A stretch of 64,000 nucleotides of DNA from Herbaspirillum sp. ST 5-3 (lineage in GTDB: Bacteria > Pseudomonadota > Gammaproteobacteria > Burkholderiales > Burkholderiaceae_D): NCBI RefSeq assembly GCF_004804275.1, contig NZ_STGI01000001.1, forward strand, positions 372,001-436,000, written 5' to 3'. A program made the translations under genes and the position numbers. Numbering within the stretch: position 1 is the stretch's first letter; each line of letters begins with the position of its first letter. The notes under the pieces are model-generated. The model was not told where the DNA came from and ran no database searches. It saw only the letters and a program-made list of their open reading frames with translations. Positions 55,482 through 64,000 of this stretch are shown here, piece by piece.

Positions 55482-56402
55482 TCAATCCTTCCCGGCGAGC
55501 ACGTCCGGCTCGAAGAAACACCACTTGGCCTGCGGCCACTTGCGCTGGATACTTTCTTCCACCACGTTGATCGCATCGACCAGCGCGGCATCGGATGCCT
55601 GCTGCCGCATCTTGGCTTGCACGGCGATCATCAACTGCTCCCCCCATTGCAGCGTGATCAGGTGAATCACGTGGTCTACTTCGTGATGGTTTTCGATATG
55701 CGACTTGATGGCGGCATGCACTTCGGGCGCAGCCGATTCACCGGTAATCATCGCCTTGACTTCGCGCACGATGAAGATCGCGACGATCATCAGCAGGACA
55801 CCGACCGCAATCGATCCGATGGCATCCCAGACCGGATTGCCGGTGACGACAGCCAGCAGCACGGCGATGAAGGCGAAGCTCAGGCCGGCGAGCGCGGCGA
55901 TGTCTTCGCCGGCCACCACCATCAGTTCTGACTGACGCGTTTCGCGGAACCACTTCGCGAAGGATTTCCCGTGCGAGATCTTGCGTATCTCTTTCATCGC
56001 ACCATAGAGGGAAAAACCTTCCAGCGCCACGGAGATGCCGAGCACCGCCAGGGCAACGACAGGACTGCTCAGGGGTTCGGGATGCTTCAGGTGCCCGATG
56101 CCTTCCATGACCGAAAACGCGCCGCCGAGGAAGAACAGCAGCAGCGCAACCATCATCGCCCAGAAGTAGACCACGCGACCGTAACCCATCGGATGCAGTT
56201 CATCGGCGGGTTTCTTCGCTTCCTTGAGGCCGATCAGCAGGAAGACCTGATTGGTGCAATCGGCCAGCGAGTGAATCGACTCGGCCAGCATGGCCCCGGA
56301 CCCCGTATAGAGAGATGCGGCAAACTTGGCGACCGCGATGCCGCCGTTGGCACCGAGCGCATAAAAAATCGCCTTGGTAGAACCGTCGGAATGGGATGAC
56401 AT
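55482..56402 (-). CDS. Cation diffusion facilitator family transporter
   Basis: 306 residues with about six membrane segments. Metal site pattern S-I-H-S-L-A-D-C-T-N-Q (H/D) in segment 2 and V-V-A-G-E-D-I-A-A-L in segment 5, then a cytoplasmic C-terminal domain with H-H-E-V-D-H-V-I-H. CDF proteins export Zn, Co, Fe or Mn. The specificity cannot be read from the motif. No regulator is adjacent. Confidence 0.88.
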   Translation of the reverse strand: MSSHSDGSTKAIFYALGANGGIAVAKFAASLYTGSGAMLAESIHSLADCTNQVFLLIGLKEAKKPADELHPMGYGRVVYFWAMMVALLLFFLGGAFSVMEGIGHLKHPEPLSSPVVALAVLGISVALEGFSLYGAMKEIRKISHGKSFAKWFRETRQSELMVVAGEDIAALAGLSFAFIAVLLAVVTGNPVWDAIGSIAVGVLLMIVAIFIVREVKAMITGESAAPEVHAAIKSHIENHHEVDHVIHLITLQWGEQLMIAVQAKMRQQASDAALVDAINVVEESIQRKWPQAKWCFFEPDVLAGKD

Positions 56403-56711
56403 GGGATTATCAAAAAGAAAATGACGGCGTCACATTACTTGCTGTTTCGATTGCACGCAAGTTTTTCTCCTGCCCAGGGATACATGGCGGAACAAGTGCC
56501 GCGCTGCACGCATGCGGCCGTCGGGAAATTTCCATCACACAGTGGCTCTCCGGTAATGTGCAACACGATGTATCAGGCCGAAGCTATGCCGGAACTTTCG
56601 CTTATTGAAAGATTCTACTCACTCGCATGCATGCAATTTTGGCATGATGGATATCTCATGTCGCTTCTCACGCTTTCAGCGAATCAGCACGATTTCTTAA
56701 GGAGAATTCTT
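56403..56711. other. 309-bp gap upstream of the Ser/Gly-rich lipoprotein
   Basis: No supported gene. The long frame from 56421 merely extends the lipoprotein ORF upstream and has no good start. The Shine-Dalgarno AAGGAG at 56699-56704 belongs to the lipoprotein gene. Confidence 0.6.
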
Positions 56712-57092
56712 ATGATGAAATGGACCATCCCTTTGGCATGCGCTCTGGCACTCTCGGCATGCGGCACCACTGGAACGGGAACCACTTCCGGTTCGTCTTC
56801 CGGTATGGGCTCAGGCTCGGGATCCGCTACCGGCACCATGTCCACACCAAGCTCCGGCGCATCGGGCAGCTATGGTTCCGGCGCCAGCGGCACGTCCAGC
56901 ACCAGCCCCGGCTCGTCCAGTTCCTCGCCAAGCTCAAGCAGCAATTCCAGCACCCCCGTGCCGACCACGCCGGCGCCAGGCTCGTCGTCGTCGAGCGGCT
57001 CGACGGACATGCCCGGCACCTCGGGCACCTCAAGCAGTTCAGGTACAAGCGGCTCGACCGGTTCATCGACCTCCGGTTCCACATCGAAGTAA
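56712..57092 (+). CDS. Low-complexity Ser/Gly/Thr-rich lipoprotein
   Basis: 126 residues. Signal with lipobox L-S-A-C at about residues 14-17; the mature part is nearly all Ser, Gly, Thr and Pro with no Lys or Arg until the final K. The AAGGAG Shine-Dalgarno supports the ATG at 56712. It is probably a flexible surface-exposed or spacer lipoprotein. No homologous function is known to me. Confidence 0.7.
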   Translation: MMKWTIPLACALALSACGTTGTGTTSGSSSGMGSGSGSATGTMSTPSSGASGSYGSGASGTSSTSPGSSSSSPSSSSNSSTPVPTTPAPGSSSSSGSTDMPGTSGTSSSSGTSGSTGSSTSGSTSK

Positions 57093-57211
57093 TCACCCTT
57101 GGCAGTGCGCTTCGCGGCGGCGCGTCGTCGGTCGCGTGGCTCACTGCTGCTCCTGCTAGCGCAGGCACTGTCCCGTGCCATCCTTCCCTCCAGGGCGAAG
57201 CTGTTTTTCCT

Positions 57212-57688
57212 TCACGCCCTCTTCTCCAGCGCGAGCAGGAATCGCTTGCGCTCCAGTCCTCCCGCATAACCGGACAAGCCTCCGGAACTGCCGAGCACGC
57301 GGTGACAAGGCACGATGATCGAGACCGGGTTGCGTCCGATGGCCGTGCCCGCAGCACGTATGGCTTTCGGATTGGCGACACGTTGTGCGACATCCTGGTA
57401 AGTGCTCGTGCTGCCGTAAGGCAGTTCGCGTAATACTTGCCATACCATCTGCTGGAAGGCGGTGCCGTGCAGGTCGAGTGAGAGATCGAATGCGCTGCGC
57501 TTGCCGGCGAAATACTCGTCGAGCTGGGCGCAGGCATCGCGCAAATGCGGCTGCCGGTCATCGCGTGTCCAGCCCAGCGGGCCGTTGAAGTATTTGTGCT
57601 CGTCGAAATACAAGCCGGCAAGGCCAACGTCGCTTGCAGCAAGCAGCAAGGTGCCGAGCGGGCTGGGATGTTCGGTGTAATACATCAT
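57212..57688 (-). CDS. ogt: Methylated-DNA-protein-cysteine methyltransferase
   Basis: 158 residues. The N-terminus M-Y-Y-T-E-H-P-S-P-L-G-T-L-L-L-A is standard for Ogt; the methyl-accepting Cys is in V-P-C-H-R-V, with the wing L-S-G-Y-A-G-G-L after it. It repairs O6-methylguanine by a suicide transfer. Start 57688 follows the AlkA stop by two bases; an in-frame ATG at 57703 overlaps that gene. Confidence 0.93.
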   Translation of the reverse strand: MMYYTEHPSPLGTLLLAASDVGLAGLYFDEHKYFNGPLGWTRDDRQPHLRDACAQLDEYFAGKRSAFDLSLDLHGTAFQQMVWQVLRELPYGSTSTYQDVAQRVANPKAIRAAGTAIGRNPVSIIVPCHRVLGSSGGLSGYAGGLERKRFLLALEKRA

Positions 57689-57690
57689 GA

Positions 57691-59178
57691 TCAAGCCATC
57701 CATAATGCGAGTGCCGCGTAGCCGCGCCATGGCGACCATGCGACGGCGCGTGCGGCGAGTTGTTTTTCGGTGAGACGCGCGCCATCGCCGGCGGCGGCTT
57801 TTTGCAAGCCGAGATCGCCGGCGGGGAATGCGTCGGGAAAGCGCAATGCGCGCAGCGCGATGTAGTGCGCGGTCCAGTCGCCGATGCCGCGTACGGTTTT
57901 CAGTCGGGCGACGGCCTCGTCGAGCGGCAGCCCCGGCGGCATGTGCAATCCGCCCTGCGCGGCGAACTGCGCGAGATTGCCTATCGTTTGCGCACGGGTC
58001 TGCGGCAAGCCGATGGCGGCAATGTCAGCGGACTCCAATGCGGCGAGATCTTCGGCAAGCGGAAAGTGATAGGACACTGACGCATACGGCGTCACAACCG
58101 GTTTGCCGAAGCGTTGCACCAATCTTCCCGACAAGGTCGTTGCACCCGCGACGCTGACTTGCTGGCCGAGCACCGCGCGCACCGCCAGTTCGAAGGCATC
58201 GAATGCGCCCGGCACGCGCAGGCCGGGCAGCGCATCGATGCGTGGCGCGAGCAAGGCATCCTGGCGCAGGTGTTCTTCGATCTGCGACGGATTGGCGTCG
58301 AGGTCGAACTGGCTGCGCACGCGTGCGAGCAGCGGCATCAGCACCGGCGAAAGCGACGGCGCCGCTTCCAGTTCGAGCTGTCGCCGGTCGGGCAGGTGCG
58401 TCACTCGCAGCCAGCCTTCGACCTGGCCGATGCGCACGCTGCGCAGATAGGCGCCCTGCGGGTGATCATCCAGCACCGCTTCCACCGAGCGAATCGCTCG
58501 CCCGGACAAGTAGTGCAAGATCCGCGGCCAGTCGAACGGCGGCCGGTAGGCCAGGCGCAGCTTCAGCGCATCGGGCGTATCGAGGCTGTTTTTTTCGGAA
58601 GTCCGCCGGATGGCCGTCGGCGCGATGCCGTAGCGCGCCGCGAACAAGGCGTTGAACCGCCGCACGCTGCCGAAACCTGCGGCATAGGCGATATCCGCCA
58701 TCGGCAAGCGGGTTTCCTGCAGAAGTTTTTTCGCGAACAAGAGGCGCTGCGTCTGCGCCAGTTCGACGGGCGTCACGCCGAAATGCTGCAACAGCACACG
58801 GCGCAACTGGCGCGAGGACAGACCTACCTCTTCTGCCAGCCGTTCGACATCGCCGTCGTTGAGCGCGCCGGCGGCGATGCGTTGCCAGACCGCGTGCGCC
58901 AGGTTTTGCTGCAAGGCATAAGGCGCCAGTTCCGGGCGGCAGCGCAGGCAGGGGCGAAATCCGGCGGCTTCCGCCGCAGCCGCAGAGCTGAAGAACCGGC
59001 AGGACGATTCACGCGGCGTCTTCACCGTGCATACCGGGCGGCAGTAGATGCCGGTAGTTGTCACACCGGTGAAAAAAACGCCGTCGAAGCGCGTGTCCTT
59101 CGCCGCCAGCGCGCGGTAGCAACTGGCGTGATCCAGGGTCGGTATGCCGGCAGTCGGCGTCATGTCGGGGCTGTTCAT
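57691..59178 (-). CDS. Ada-AlkA fusion: alkylation-response regulator and 3-methyladenine glycosylase
   Basis: 495 residues. N-terminal Ada zinc domain: Y-C-R-P-V-C-T-V-K and C-L-R-C-R-P-E, followed by an AraC-type HTH (L-A-E-E-V-G-L-S-S-R-Q-L-R-R). The C-terminal AlkA domain (about 215-490) has the helix-hairpin-helix T-V-R-G-I-G-D-W-T-A-H-Y and F-P-A-G-D-L with the catalytic Asp. So one protein senses methyl phosphotriesters and removes alkylated bases. It overlaps no gene and is coupled to ogt. Together the two form an adaptive-response operon. Confidence 0.93.
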   Translation of the reverse strand: MNSPDMTPTAGIPTLDHASCYRALAAKDTRFDGVFFTGVTTTGIYCRPVCTVKTPRESSCRFFSSAAAAEAAGFRPCLRCRPELAPYALQQNLAHAVWQRIAAGALNDGDVERLAEEVGLSSRQLRRVLLQHFGVTPVELAQTQRLLFAKKLLQETRLPMADIAYAAGFGSVRRFNALFAARYGIAPTAIRRTSEKNSLDTPDALKLRLAYRPPFDWPRILHYLSGRAIRSVEAVLDDHPQGAYLRSVRIGQVEGWLRVTHLPDRRQLELEAAPSLSPVLMPLLARVRSQFDLDANPSQIEEHLRQDALLAPRIDALPGLRVPGAFDAFELAVRAVLGQQVSVAGATTLSGRLVQRFGKPVVTPYASVSYHFPLAEDLAALESADIAAIGLPQTRAQTIGNLAQFAAQGGLHMPPGLPLDEAVARLKTVRGIGDWTAHYIALRALRFPDAFPAGDLGLQKAAAGDGARLTEKQLAARAVAWSPWRGYAALALWMA

Positions 59179-59455
59179 GGCTACTTTATACGCGCCGCTC
59201 CAGTCGGCGTCTAGCCGTTTTCGGACATGAGTTTCCTTGGCGAGACCATCCCGGTTTGATGCAGCGCAGATCAGTTGCACCCCGTATTTCTACTACTTTC
59301 CTGCGGTAAGGGCTTGGAGTAATCTGGCCGGAGCCAGATTTCTTATGCGTCGTCCATGGAGTTCCCCTCCAGCGTCCGGGATGTTTCGGTTGGGCGTTCT
59401 ACGCGATGCATAGGTAATCGGGTCCCAAAACAACCAACAAGAAGGATGAGACGCA

Positions 59456-60628
59456 ATGAGACACCACCTGATGGCGGCGGTCGCCGCGCTATGTTGCACC
59501 ACAGCACTCCACGCAAAAGACATCAAGATCGCGCACGTGTACGACAAGACCGGTGCGTTGGAAGCCTATGCGAAGCAGACGCAGATCGGCCTGATGATGG
59601 GACTGGATTACGCCACCAACGGCACCATGCAGGTCAATGGCAACAAGCTGGTCGTCATTGAAAAGGACAACCAGGGCAAGCCCGACGTGGGCAAGTCGCA
59701 GCTGGCTTCCGCCTTCGCGGATGACAAGGCCGATATCGCGGTCGGCCCGACCAGTTCCGGTGTGGCGCTGGCCATGCTGCCGGTGGCCGAGGAATACAAG
59801 AAGATCCTGCTGGTCGAACCGGCCGTGGCAGATGCCATCACCGGCGACAAGTGGAACCGCTACATCTTCCGCACCGGCCGCAACTCCTCGCAGGACGCGA
59901 TTTCGAATGCGGTGGCGCTGGAAAAGGAAGGCGTGTCGATCGCGACGCTGGCGCAGGACTATGCCTTCGGCCGCGATGGCGTGAAGGCTTTCAAGGAAGC
60001 CCTGAAGAAGGCCAAGGTGGTGCATGAGGAATACCTGCCGACCAACACGACGGACTTCACCGCCGGTGCGCAGCGCCTGTTCGATTCCCTGAAAGGCAAA
60101 CCGGGCCGCAAGGTGATCTTCATCATCTGGGCAGGTGCGGGCAATCCCTTCAAGATCGCCGACCTCGATCCGAAGCGCTACGGCATTGAAATCGCCACCG
60201 GCGGCAACATCCTGCCGGCGATGGCCGCATACAAGAACTTCCCGGGCATGGAAGGCGCGACCTATTACTACTTCGCCATCCCGAAAAACCCGGCCAACAA
60301 CTGGCTGGTCACCGAGCATTACAAGCGCTACAAGTCGCCGCCCGATTTCTTCACGGCCGGCGGCATGGCGGCAGGCATCGCGCTGGTGGAAGCCTTGAAG
60401 AAGACCGGCGGCAACACCAACACCGAGAAACTGATTTCCACCATGGAAGGCATGAGCTTCGACACGCCCAAGGGCAAGATGATGTTCCGCAAGGAAGACC
60501 ATCAGGCCATGCAGTCGATGTACCACTTCAAGATCAAGGTCGATCCAGCCATGCCCTGGGGCGTGCCGGAGCTGGTGCGCGAGATCAAGATGGATGAGAT
60601 GCAGATTCCGATCCGGAACAAGCGGTAA
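59456..60628 (+). CDS. ABC transporter substrate-binding protein (branched-chain amino-acid type)
   Basis: 390 residues. Signal M-R-H-H-L-M-A-A-V-A-A-L-C-C...A-L-H-A; the mature part is a type I periplasmic binding protein with V-G-P-T-S-S-G-V-A-L and A-Q-D-Y-A-F-G-R-D-G. The ligand is not certain; urea, branched-chain amino acids and short amides are known in the family. It heads the five-gene operon with ATPases and permeases. A short hairpin (AATCTGGC/GCCAGATT, 59321-59340) lies upstream. Confidence 0.88.
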   Translation: MRHHLMAAVAALCCTTALHAKDIKIAHVYDKTGALEAYAKQTQIGLMMGLDYATNGTMQVNGNKLVVIEKDNQGKPDVGKSQLASAFADDKADIAVGPTSSGVALAMLPVAEEYKKILLVEPAVADAITGDKWNRYIFRTGRNSSQDAISNAVALEKEGVSIATLAQDYAFGRDGVKAFKEALKKAKVVHEEYLPTNTTDFTAGAQRLFDSLKGKPGRKVIFIIWAGAGNPFKIADLDPKRYGIEIATGGNILPAMAAYKNFPGMEGATYYYFAIPKNPANNWLVTEHYKRYKSPPDFFTAGGMAAGIALVEALKKTGGNTNTEKLISTMEGMSFDTPKGKMMFRKEDHQAMQSMYHFKIKVDPAMPWGVPELVREIKMDEMQIPIRNKR

Positions 60629-60742
60629 TTTCTTCGCGTCGTCTTTTTTACTAATCTACTGTCGAGTAATCCGCGGCGAACCCCGTCCCCCTGCAAGGGG
60701 GCGGGGGTGCGTCGCTGCATTGCACTGACAGCGGAGGATCGC

Positions 60743-61522
60743 ATGCCCCTGCACCACGCCGGTTCGCTCGAAACCCGCAATCTCACCATCCGCTTCGGCG
60801 GCCATGTCGCGGTCAATGCCGTGTCCTGCGCGTTTGCGCCTGGCACGCTGACGGCCATCGTCGGGCCGAACGGCGCCGGCAAGACGACCTATTTCAATCT
60901 GATCTCCGGCCAGCTCAAGGCCAGCGAGGGACAGGTGCTGCTGAACGGCCGCGATATCTCCGCGCTGTCCGCGTCGGCCCGCACCCACGCCGGACTGGGC
61001 CGCGCCTTCCAGCTCACCAGCCTGTTTCCGAATCTGAGCGTGATGGAAAACGTGCGGCTTGCGCTGCAATCGCGCCAGCACATCGGGCTGGATATGTGGA
61101 ATGTGTGGAACCATCATCGCTCCCTGATCGAGCGTGCGGAACAATTGCTGGAAAGCGTGGCCTTGTCCGCCAAGCGCGACATGCATGCGGCGGCGCTGCC
61201 GCATGGCGATCAGCGCAAGCTGGAGGTCGGCTTGCTGATGGCACTCGATCCCGAGGTCTACATGTTCGATGAACCGACCGCCGGCATGAGCGTGGACGAG
61301 GTGCCGGTCATCCTCGACCTGATCCGCGCACTGAAGGCGCGCCGCGACAAGACCATCCTGCTGGTCGAGCACAAGATGGACGTGGTGCGCGAACTGGCCG
61401 ACCGCATCATCGTGCTGCACAACGGCACGCTGATGGCTGACGGCGATCCGGAAACGGTGATCGCCTCGCCGGTGGTGCAGCAAGCCTATCTCGGCCTGGC
61501 GCCGGTGGAGGATGCAGCATGA
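60743..61522 (+). CDS. ABC transporter ATP-binding protein, LivG type
   Basis: 259 residues. Walker A G-P-N-G-A-G-K-T, signature L-P-H-G-D-Q-R-K-L-E (LivG-like H-G variant of LSGGQ) and Walker B Y-M-F-D-E-P. It couples ATP hydrolysis to import. The ATG at 60743 (MPLHHAG) is chosen. The last four bases overlap the next gene. Confidence 0.92.
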   Translation: MPLHHAGSLETRNLTIRFGGHVAVNAVSCAFAPGTLTAIVGPNGAGKTTYFNLISGQLKASEGQVLLNGRDISALSASARTHAGLGRAFQLTSLFPNLSVMENVRLALQSRQHIGLDMWNVWNHHRSLIERAEQLLESVALSAKRDMHAAALPHGDQRKLEVGLLMALDPEVYMFDEPTAGMSVDEVPVILDLIRALKARRDKTILLVEHKMDVVRELADRIIVLHNGTLMADGDPETVIASPVVQQAYLGLAPVEDAA

Positions 61523-62256
61523 ATGCACCGCTCTTGAAACTCGACGGCGTGCACACGCACATCGGCGCCTATCACATCCTGCATGGCGTCGATCTGGAGG
61601 TGCCGCGCGGCCAGCTGACCATGCTGCTCGGCCGCAACGGCGCGGGCAAGACCACCACGCTGCGCACCATCATGGGCTTGTGGCAGGCGTCGCAGGGACG
61701 CATCACGTTCGACGGCATGGACATCACGGCCAGAGCGACGCCGGACATTGCGCAGCTCGGCATCGCCTACGTGCCGGAGAACATGGGCATCTTCGCCGAC
61801 CTGTCGGTGAAGGAGAACATGCTGCTCGCAGCGCGTTCGGCGCGTCGCATCGAGGAAATCGACGACAAGCGGCTGGAGTGGATTTTTTCGCTGTTCCCCG
61901 CGATGAAGAAATTCTGGCTGCATCCGGCCGGCAAACTGTCCGGCGGACAGAAGCAGATGCTGGCGGTGTCGCGCGCGATCGTGGAGCCGCGCAAGCTGCT
62001 CTTGATCGACGAGCCGAGCAAGGGCCTGGCGCCGGCAATCATTGCCAACATGATTGCGGCCTTTCGCGAACTGAAGCAGACCGATACGACCATCCTTCTG
62101 GTCGAGCAGAATTTCAATTTCGCGAAGCAGCTCGGCGACACGGTGGCGGTGATGGATGACGGCAGGATCGTGCATCGCGGCCTGATGCAGGAACTGGCGG
62201 AAGATGAAGAACTGCAGACACGCCTGCTGGGCTTGTCGCTGGCGGCACATCATTAG
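61519..62256 (+). CDS. ABC transporter ATP-binding protein, LivF type
   Basis: 245 residues. Walker A G-R-N-G-A-G-K-T, signature L-S-G-G-Q-K-Q-M and Walker B L-L-I-D-E-P-S-K-G-L-A-P, the LivF pattern. The start overlaps the previous gene (ATGA). It works as a heterodimer with the LivG-like subunit. Confidence 0.93.
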   Translation: MNAPLLKLDGVHTHIGAYHILHGVDLEVPRGQLTMLLGRNGAGKTTTLRTIMGLWQASQGRITFDGMDITARATPDIAQLGIAYVPENMGIFADLSVKENMLLAARSARRIEEIDDKRLEWIFSLFPAMKKFWLHPAGKLSGGQKQMLAVSRAIVEPRKLLLIDEPSKGLAPAIIANMIAAFRELKQTDTTILLVEQNFNFAKQLGDTVAVMDDGRIVHRGLMQELAEDEELQTRLLGLSLAAHH

Positions 62257-62269
62257 ACAGGAAAACAGG

Positions 62270-63286
62270 ATGGAACAAACCGCAACCATATCGACCGCGC
62301 CACCGGCGGCGAAAAAAATCGACTGGGCGCCGCTTGCGCTGGTGCCCGCGCTCGCGCTGGCCGCACTGCCCTTCGTCGGCTCCACGCCCACCTGGGTGAC
62401 GCTGACGGCGGCAGGGCTGGCGATGGGAATGATCATCTTCGTGATTGCCTCCGGCCTGACGCTCATCTTCGGCCTGATGGATGTGCTCAACTTCGGCCAC
62501 GGCGTGTTCATCGCGCTGGGCGCCTTCGTCGCCGTGTCGGTGATGGGCGCGCTGCCGGAGTGGTCGAATGCGGAGAGCCTGGCGCAGAATCTCGGTGCGC
62601 TCGGCGCGGCGATGCTGGTGGCGATGCTGGTGGCCGGTGTTCTCGGCGCCATCTTCGAACGCGTGCTGGTGCGCGTGGTCTACGGCCAGCACCTGAAGCA
62701 GATCCTGATCACGATGGGCGGCATGGTGGTCGGCGAGGAATTGATCAAGGTATTCTGGGGGCCGCAGCAGATTCCGCTGCCGCTGCCGCCGTCGCTGCGT
62801 GGCTCGGTCTTTCTGGGCGATGCCGCGATCGAGAAATATCGCCTGATGGCGGTGGTGGTCGGCCTGATCGTGTTCGCCGCGCTGGTGCTGATACTGAACC
62901 GCACCAAGCTCGGCCTGCTGATCCGCGCCGGCGTGCAGGATCGCGAAATGGTCGAGAGTCTCGGTTATCGCATCCGCCGCCTGTTCGTCGGCGTGTTCAT
63001 CGCGGGTTCGGCACTGGCCGGACTCGGCGGCGTGATGTGGGGCCTGTATCAGCAGAACGTGATCCCGCAGATGGGCGCGCAAGTGAACGTGCTGATCTTC
63101 ATCGTGATCATCATCGGCGGGCTCGGCTCGACGGCGGGCTGCTTCCTTGGCGCGCTGCTGGTCGGATTGCTGGCCAATTACACCGGCTTCCTTGCGCCGA
63201 AGATTGCGCTCTTCTCCAACATTCTCCTGATGGTGGCCATCCTGTTGTGGCGTCCGCAGGGCGTTTATCCGGTGACCAACAAATGA
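62270..63286 (+). CDS. ABC transporter permease, LivH type
   Basis: 338 residues with about 8 to 9 membrane segments. I-F-G-L-M-D-V-L-N-F-G-H-G and the later I-I-G-G-L-G-S-T-A-G-C-F-L-G-A are the LivH signatures. The Shine-Dalgarno AGGA lies near 62266. The next start overlaps its TGA. Confidence 0.92.
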   Translation: MEQTATISTAPPAAKKIDWAPLALVPALALAALPFVGSTPTWVTLTAAGLAMGMIIFVIASGLTLIFGLMDVLNFGHGVFIALGAFVAVSVMGALPEWSNAESLAQNLGALGAAMLVAMLVAGVLGAIFERVLVRVVYGQHLKQILITMGGMVVGEELIKVFWGPQQIPLPLPPSLRGSVFLGDAAIEKYRLMAVVVGLIVFAALVLILNRTKLGLLIRAGVQDREMVESLGYRIRRLFVGVFIAGSALAGLGGVMWGLYQQNVIPQMGAQVNVLIFIVIIIGGLGSTAGCFLGALLVGLLANYTGFLAPKIALFSNILLMVAILLWRPQGVYPVTNK

Positions 63287-64000
63287 TGACGCGCCTCCTT
63301 TCCCACGACCTGCCGCGCAGCCGCGTGCTGGCGGTGATCCTGACCGTGATCGTGCTCGGGCTTGCCTTCGCACCCTTCCTGTTTCCCGGCGCGAAGTCGA
63401 TGAACGTGGCGGCGAAGATCCTGATCTTCATCGTGCTGGTTGCGAGCTACGATTTGCTGCTCGGTTACACCGGCATCGTGTCCTTCGCACATACGATGTT
63501 CTTCGGCATCGGCGCATACGGCGTGGCCATCGCAAGCTCGCGCATGGGGCCGGGCTGGAGCAGTCTGTTGGTCGGCGTGCTGGGCGCGGTGGTGCTGTCG
63601 GTGCTGCTGTCGCTGGTGATCGGCCTGTTCTCGCTGCGGGTACGCGCGATTTTCTACGCCATGATCACGCTGGCGGTCGCGTCCGCGTTCCAGACACTGG
63701 CATCGCAGCTGTCCGAGATCACGGGCGGCGAGGACGGATTGAACTTCAAGCTGCCGGAGGTGCTCGCACCTTCATTTCAACTGAGCGAAGATCCTTTCCT
63801 CGGCGCCTGGCTGGACGGCAGGTTCATCACCTACTACCTGGTGTTCGTCGCGGCGGTCATTCTCTTTCTCGCGATGCTGCGCATTGTCAATTCACCCTTC
63901 GGCCATGTGCTCAAGGCCATCCGGGAAAACGATTTCCGCGCCGAAGCGATCGGCTATCGCATCGTGGTGTTCCGCACCTGGTCGAATGTACTGGCGGCTG
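63283..64000 (+). CDS. ABC transporter permease, LivM type (cut by window end)
   Basis: Two overlapping ATG codons at 63283 and 63286; 718 bases are visible. The visible part begins M-M-T-R-L-L-S-H-D-L and has hydrophobic segments including L-L-G-Y-T-G-I-V-S-F-A-H, the LivM signature, and later K-A-I-R-E-N-D-F-R-A-E-A-I-G-Y. The 3' end lies outside the window. It completes a five-component set: binding protein, LivG, LivF, LivH, LivM. Confidence 0.9.
   Translation, partial: MMTRLLSHDLPRSRVLAVILTVIVLGLAFAPFLFPGAKSMNVAAKILIFIVLVASYDLLLGYTGIVSFAHTMFFGIGAYGVAIASSRMGPGWSSLLVGVLGAVVLSVLLSLVIGLFSLRVRAIFYAMITLAVASAFQTLASQLSEITGGEDGLNFKLPEVLAPSFQLSEDPFLGAWLDGRFITYYLVFVAAVILFLAMLRIVNSPFGHVLKAIRENDFRAEAIGYRIVVFRTWSNVLAA

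Overview
The window reads as a chromosomal segment of a betaproteobacterium of the Burkholderiales, most like the Oxalobacteraceae (Herminiimonas, Collimonas or Noviherbaspirillum relatives). The evidence is moderately high GC, several small Burkholderiales-type families (DUF1840, DUF3567, DUF2917, DUF4390, Smg) and conserved gene orders: gshA-gshB-EIIA(Man)-ptsH-ptsI beside amtB-glnK, rsmB-DUF4390-ntrY-ntrX, def-fmt divergent from LysM-dprA-smg-topB, and metX-metW. No rRNA, tRNA, CRISPR array, transposase or phage gene was recognised, so most of the window is core genome with a few accessory islands.

Layout. 1-9.3 kb: the end of exonuclease III, an M48 protease, AmpG, metX-metW behind a SAM-II riboswitch, then the truncated PTS and the glutathione genes. 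9.5-14.2 kb: the nitrogen operon porin-glnK-amtB with a sigma-54 type promoter and tandem NtrC-like half-sites, divergent from ubiK-comM. 14.3-21.4 kb: regulators (MocR, AraC) and small-molecule transporters. 21.4-29.3 kb: rsmB, a NtrY/NtrX-like two-component pair whose regulator lacks the AAA+ domain, a P-loop-less COG0523-like protein, a LysR regulator and a TrmB-like methyltransferase. 29.6-37.2 kb: the accessory island described next. 38.2-46.7 kb: LysR, a class II amidotransferase, an EAL-HDOD protein, metH behind a second SAM-II riboswitch, an isochorismatase and a tautomerase. 46.7-54.7 kb: def-fmt, LysM, dprA, smg, topB. 54.7-64 kb: stress and repair genes (CDF, Ogt, Ada-AlkA) and a branched-chain-amino-acid-type ABC transporter cut by the window end.

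The most interesting part is 29.6-37.2 kb. A VpsR-like sigma-54 activator and a coiled-coil plus beta-barrel outer-membrane protein on the plus strand converge on a minus-strand cluster: a LysR regulator, a stand-alone periplasmic C39 peptidase and five small secreted precursors. Each precursor has a Sec signal peptide followed by a second leader ending in D-G/D-V/I-T-A-G, which fits the double-glycine leader pattern cut by C39 peptidases. Four have short mature regions rich in Asn, Gln, Gly and Val that end in SGNxxxIxQ. Parts and layout resemble the Pseudomonas Fap functional-amyloid system (FapD protease, FapF pore), but the precursors do not look like FapB or FapC. I read it as a candidate secreted amyloid or matrix-peptide system. 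Three of the five precursor genes share a ~26-bp promoter box at fixed distance from a -10-like element.

Methionine synthesis is wired through two SAM-II riboswitches with intrinsic terminators (metX-metW and metH). The metH copy carries an extra hairpin inserted in the aptamer. In both cases the aptamer 3' strand can pair with part of the terminator, giving a simple on/off model. All functional calls come from reading the sequence and recalled family knowledge; no database search was run.
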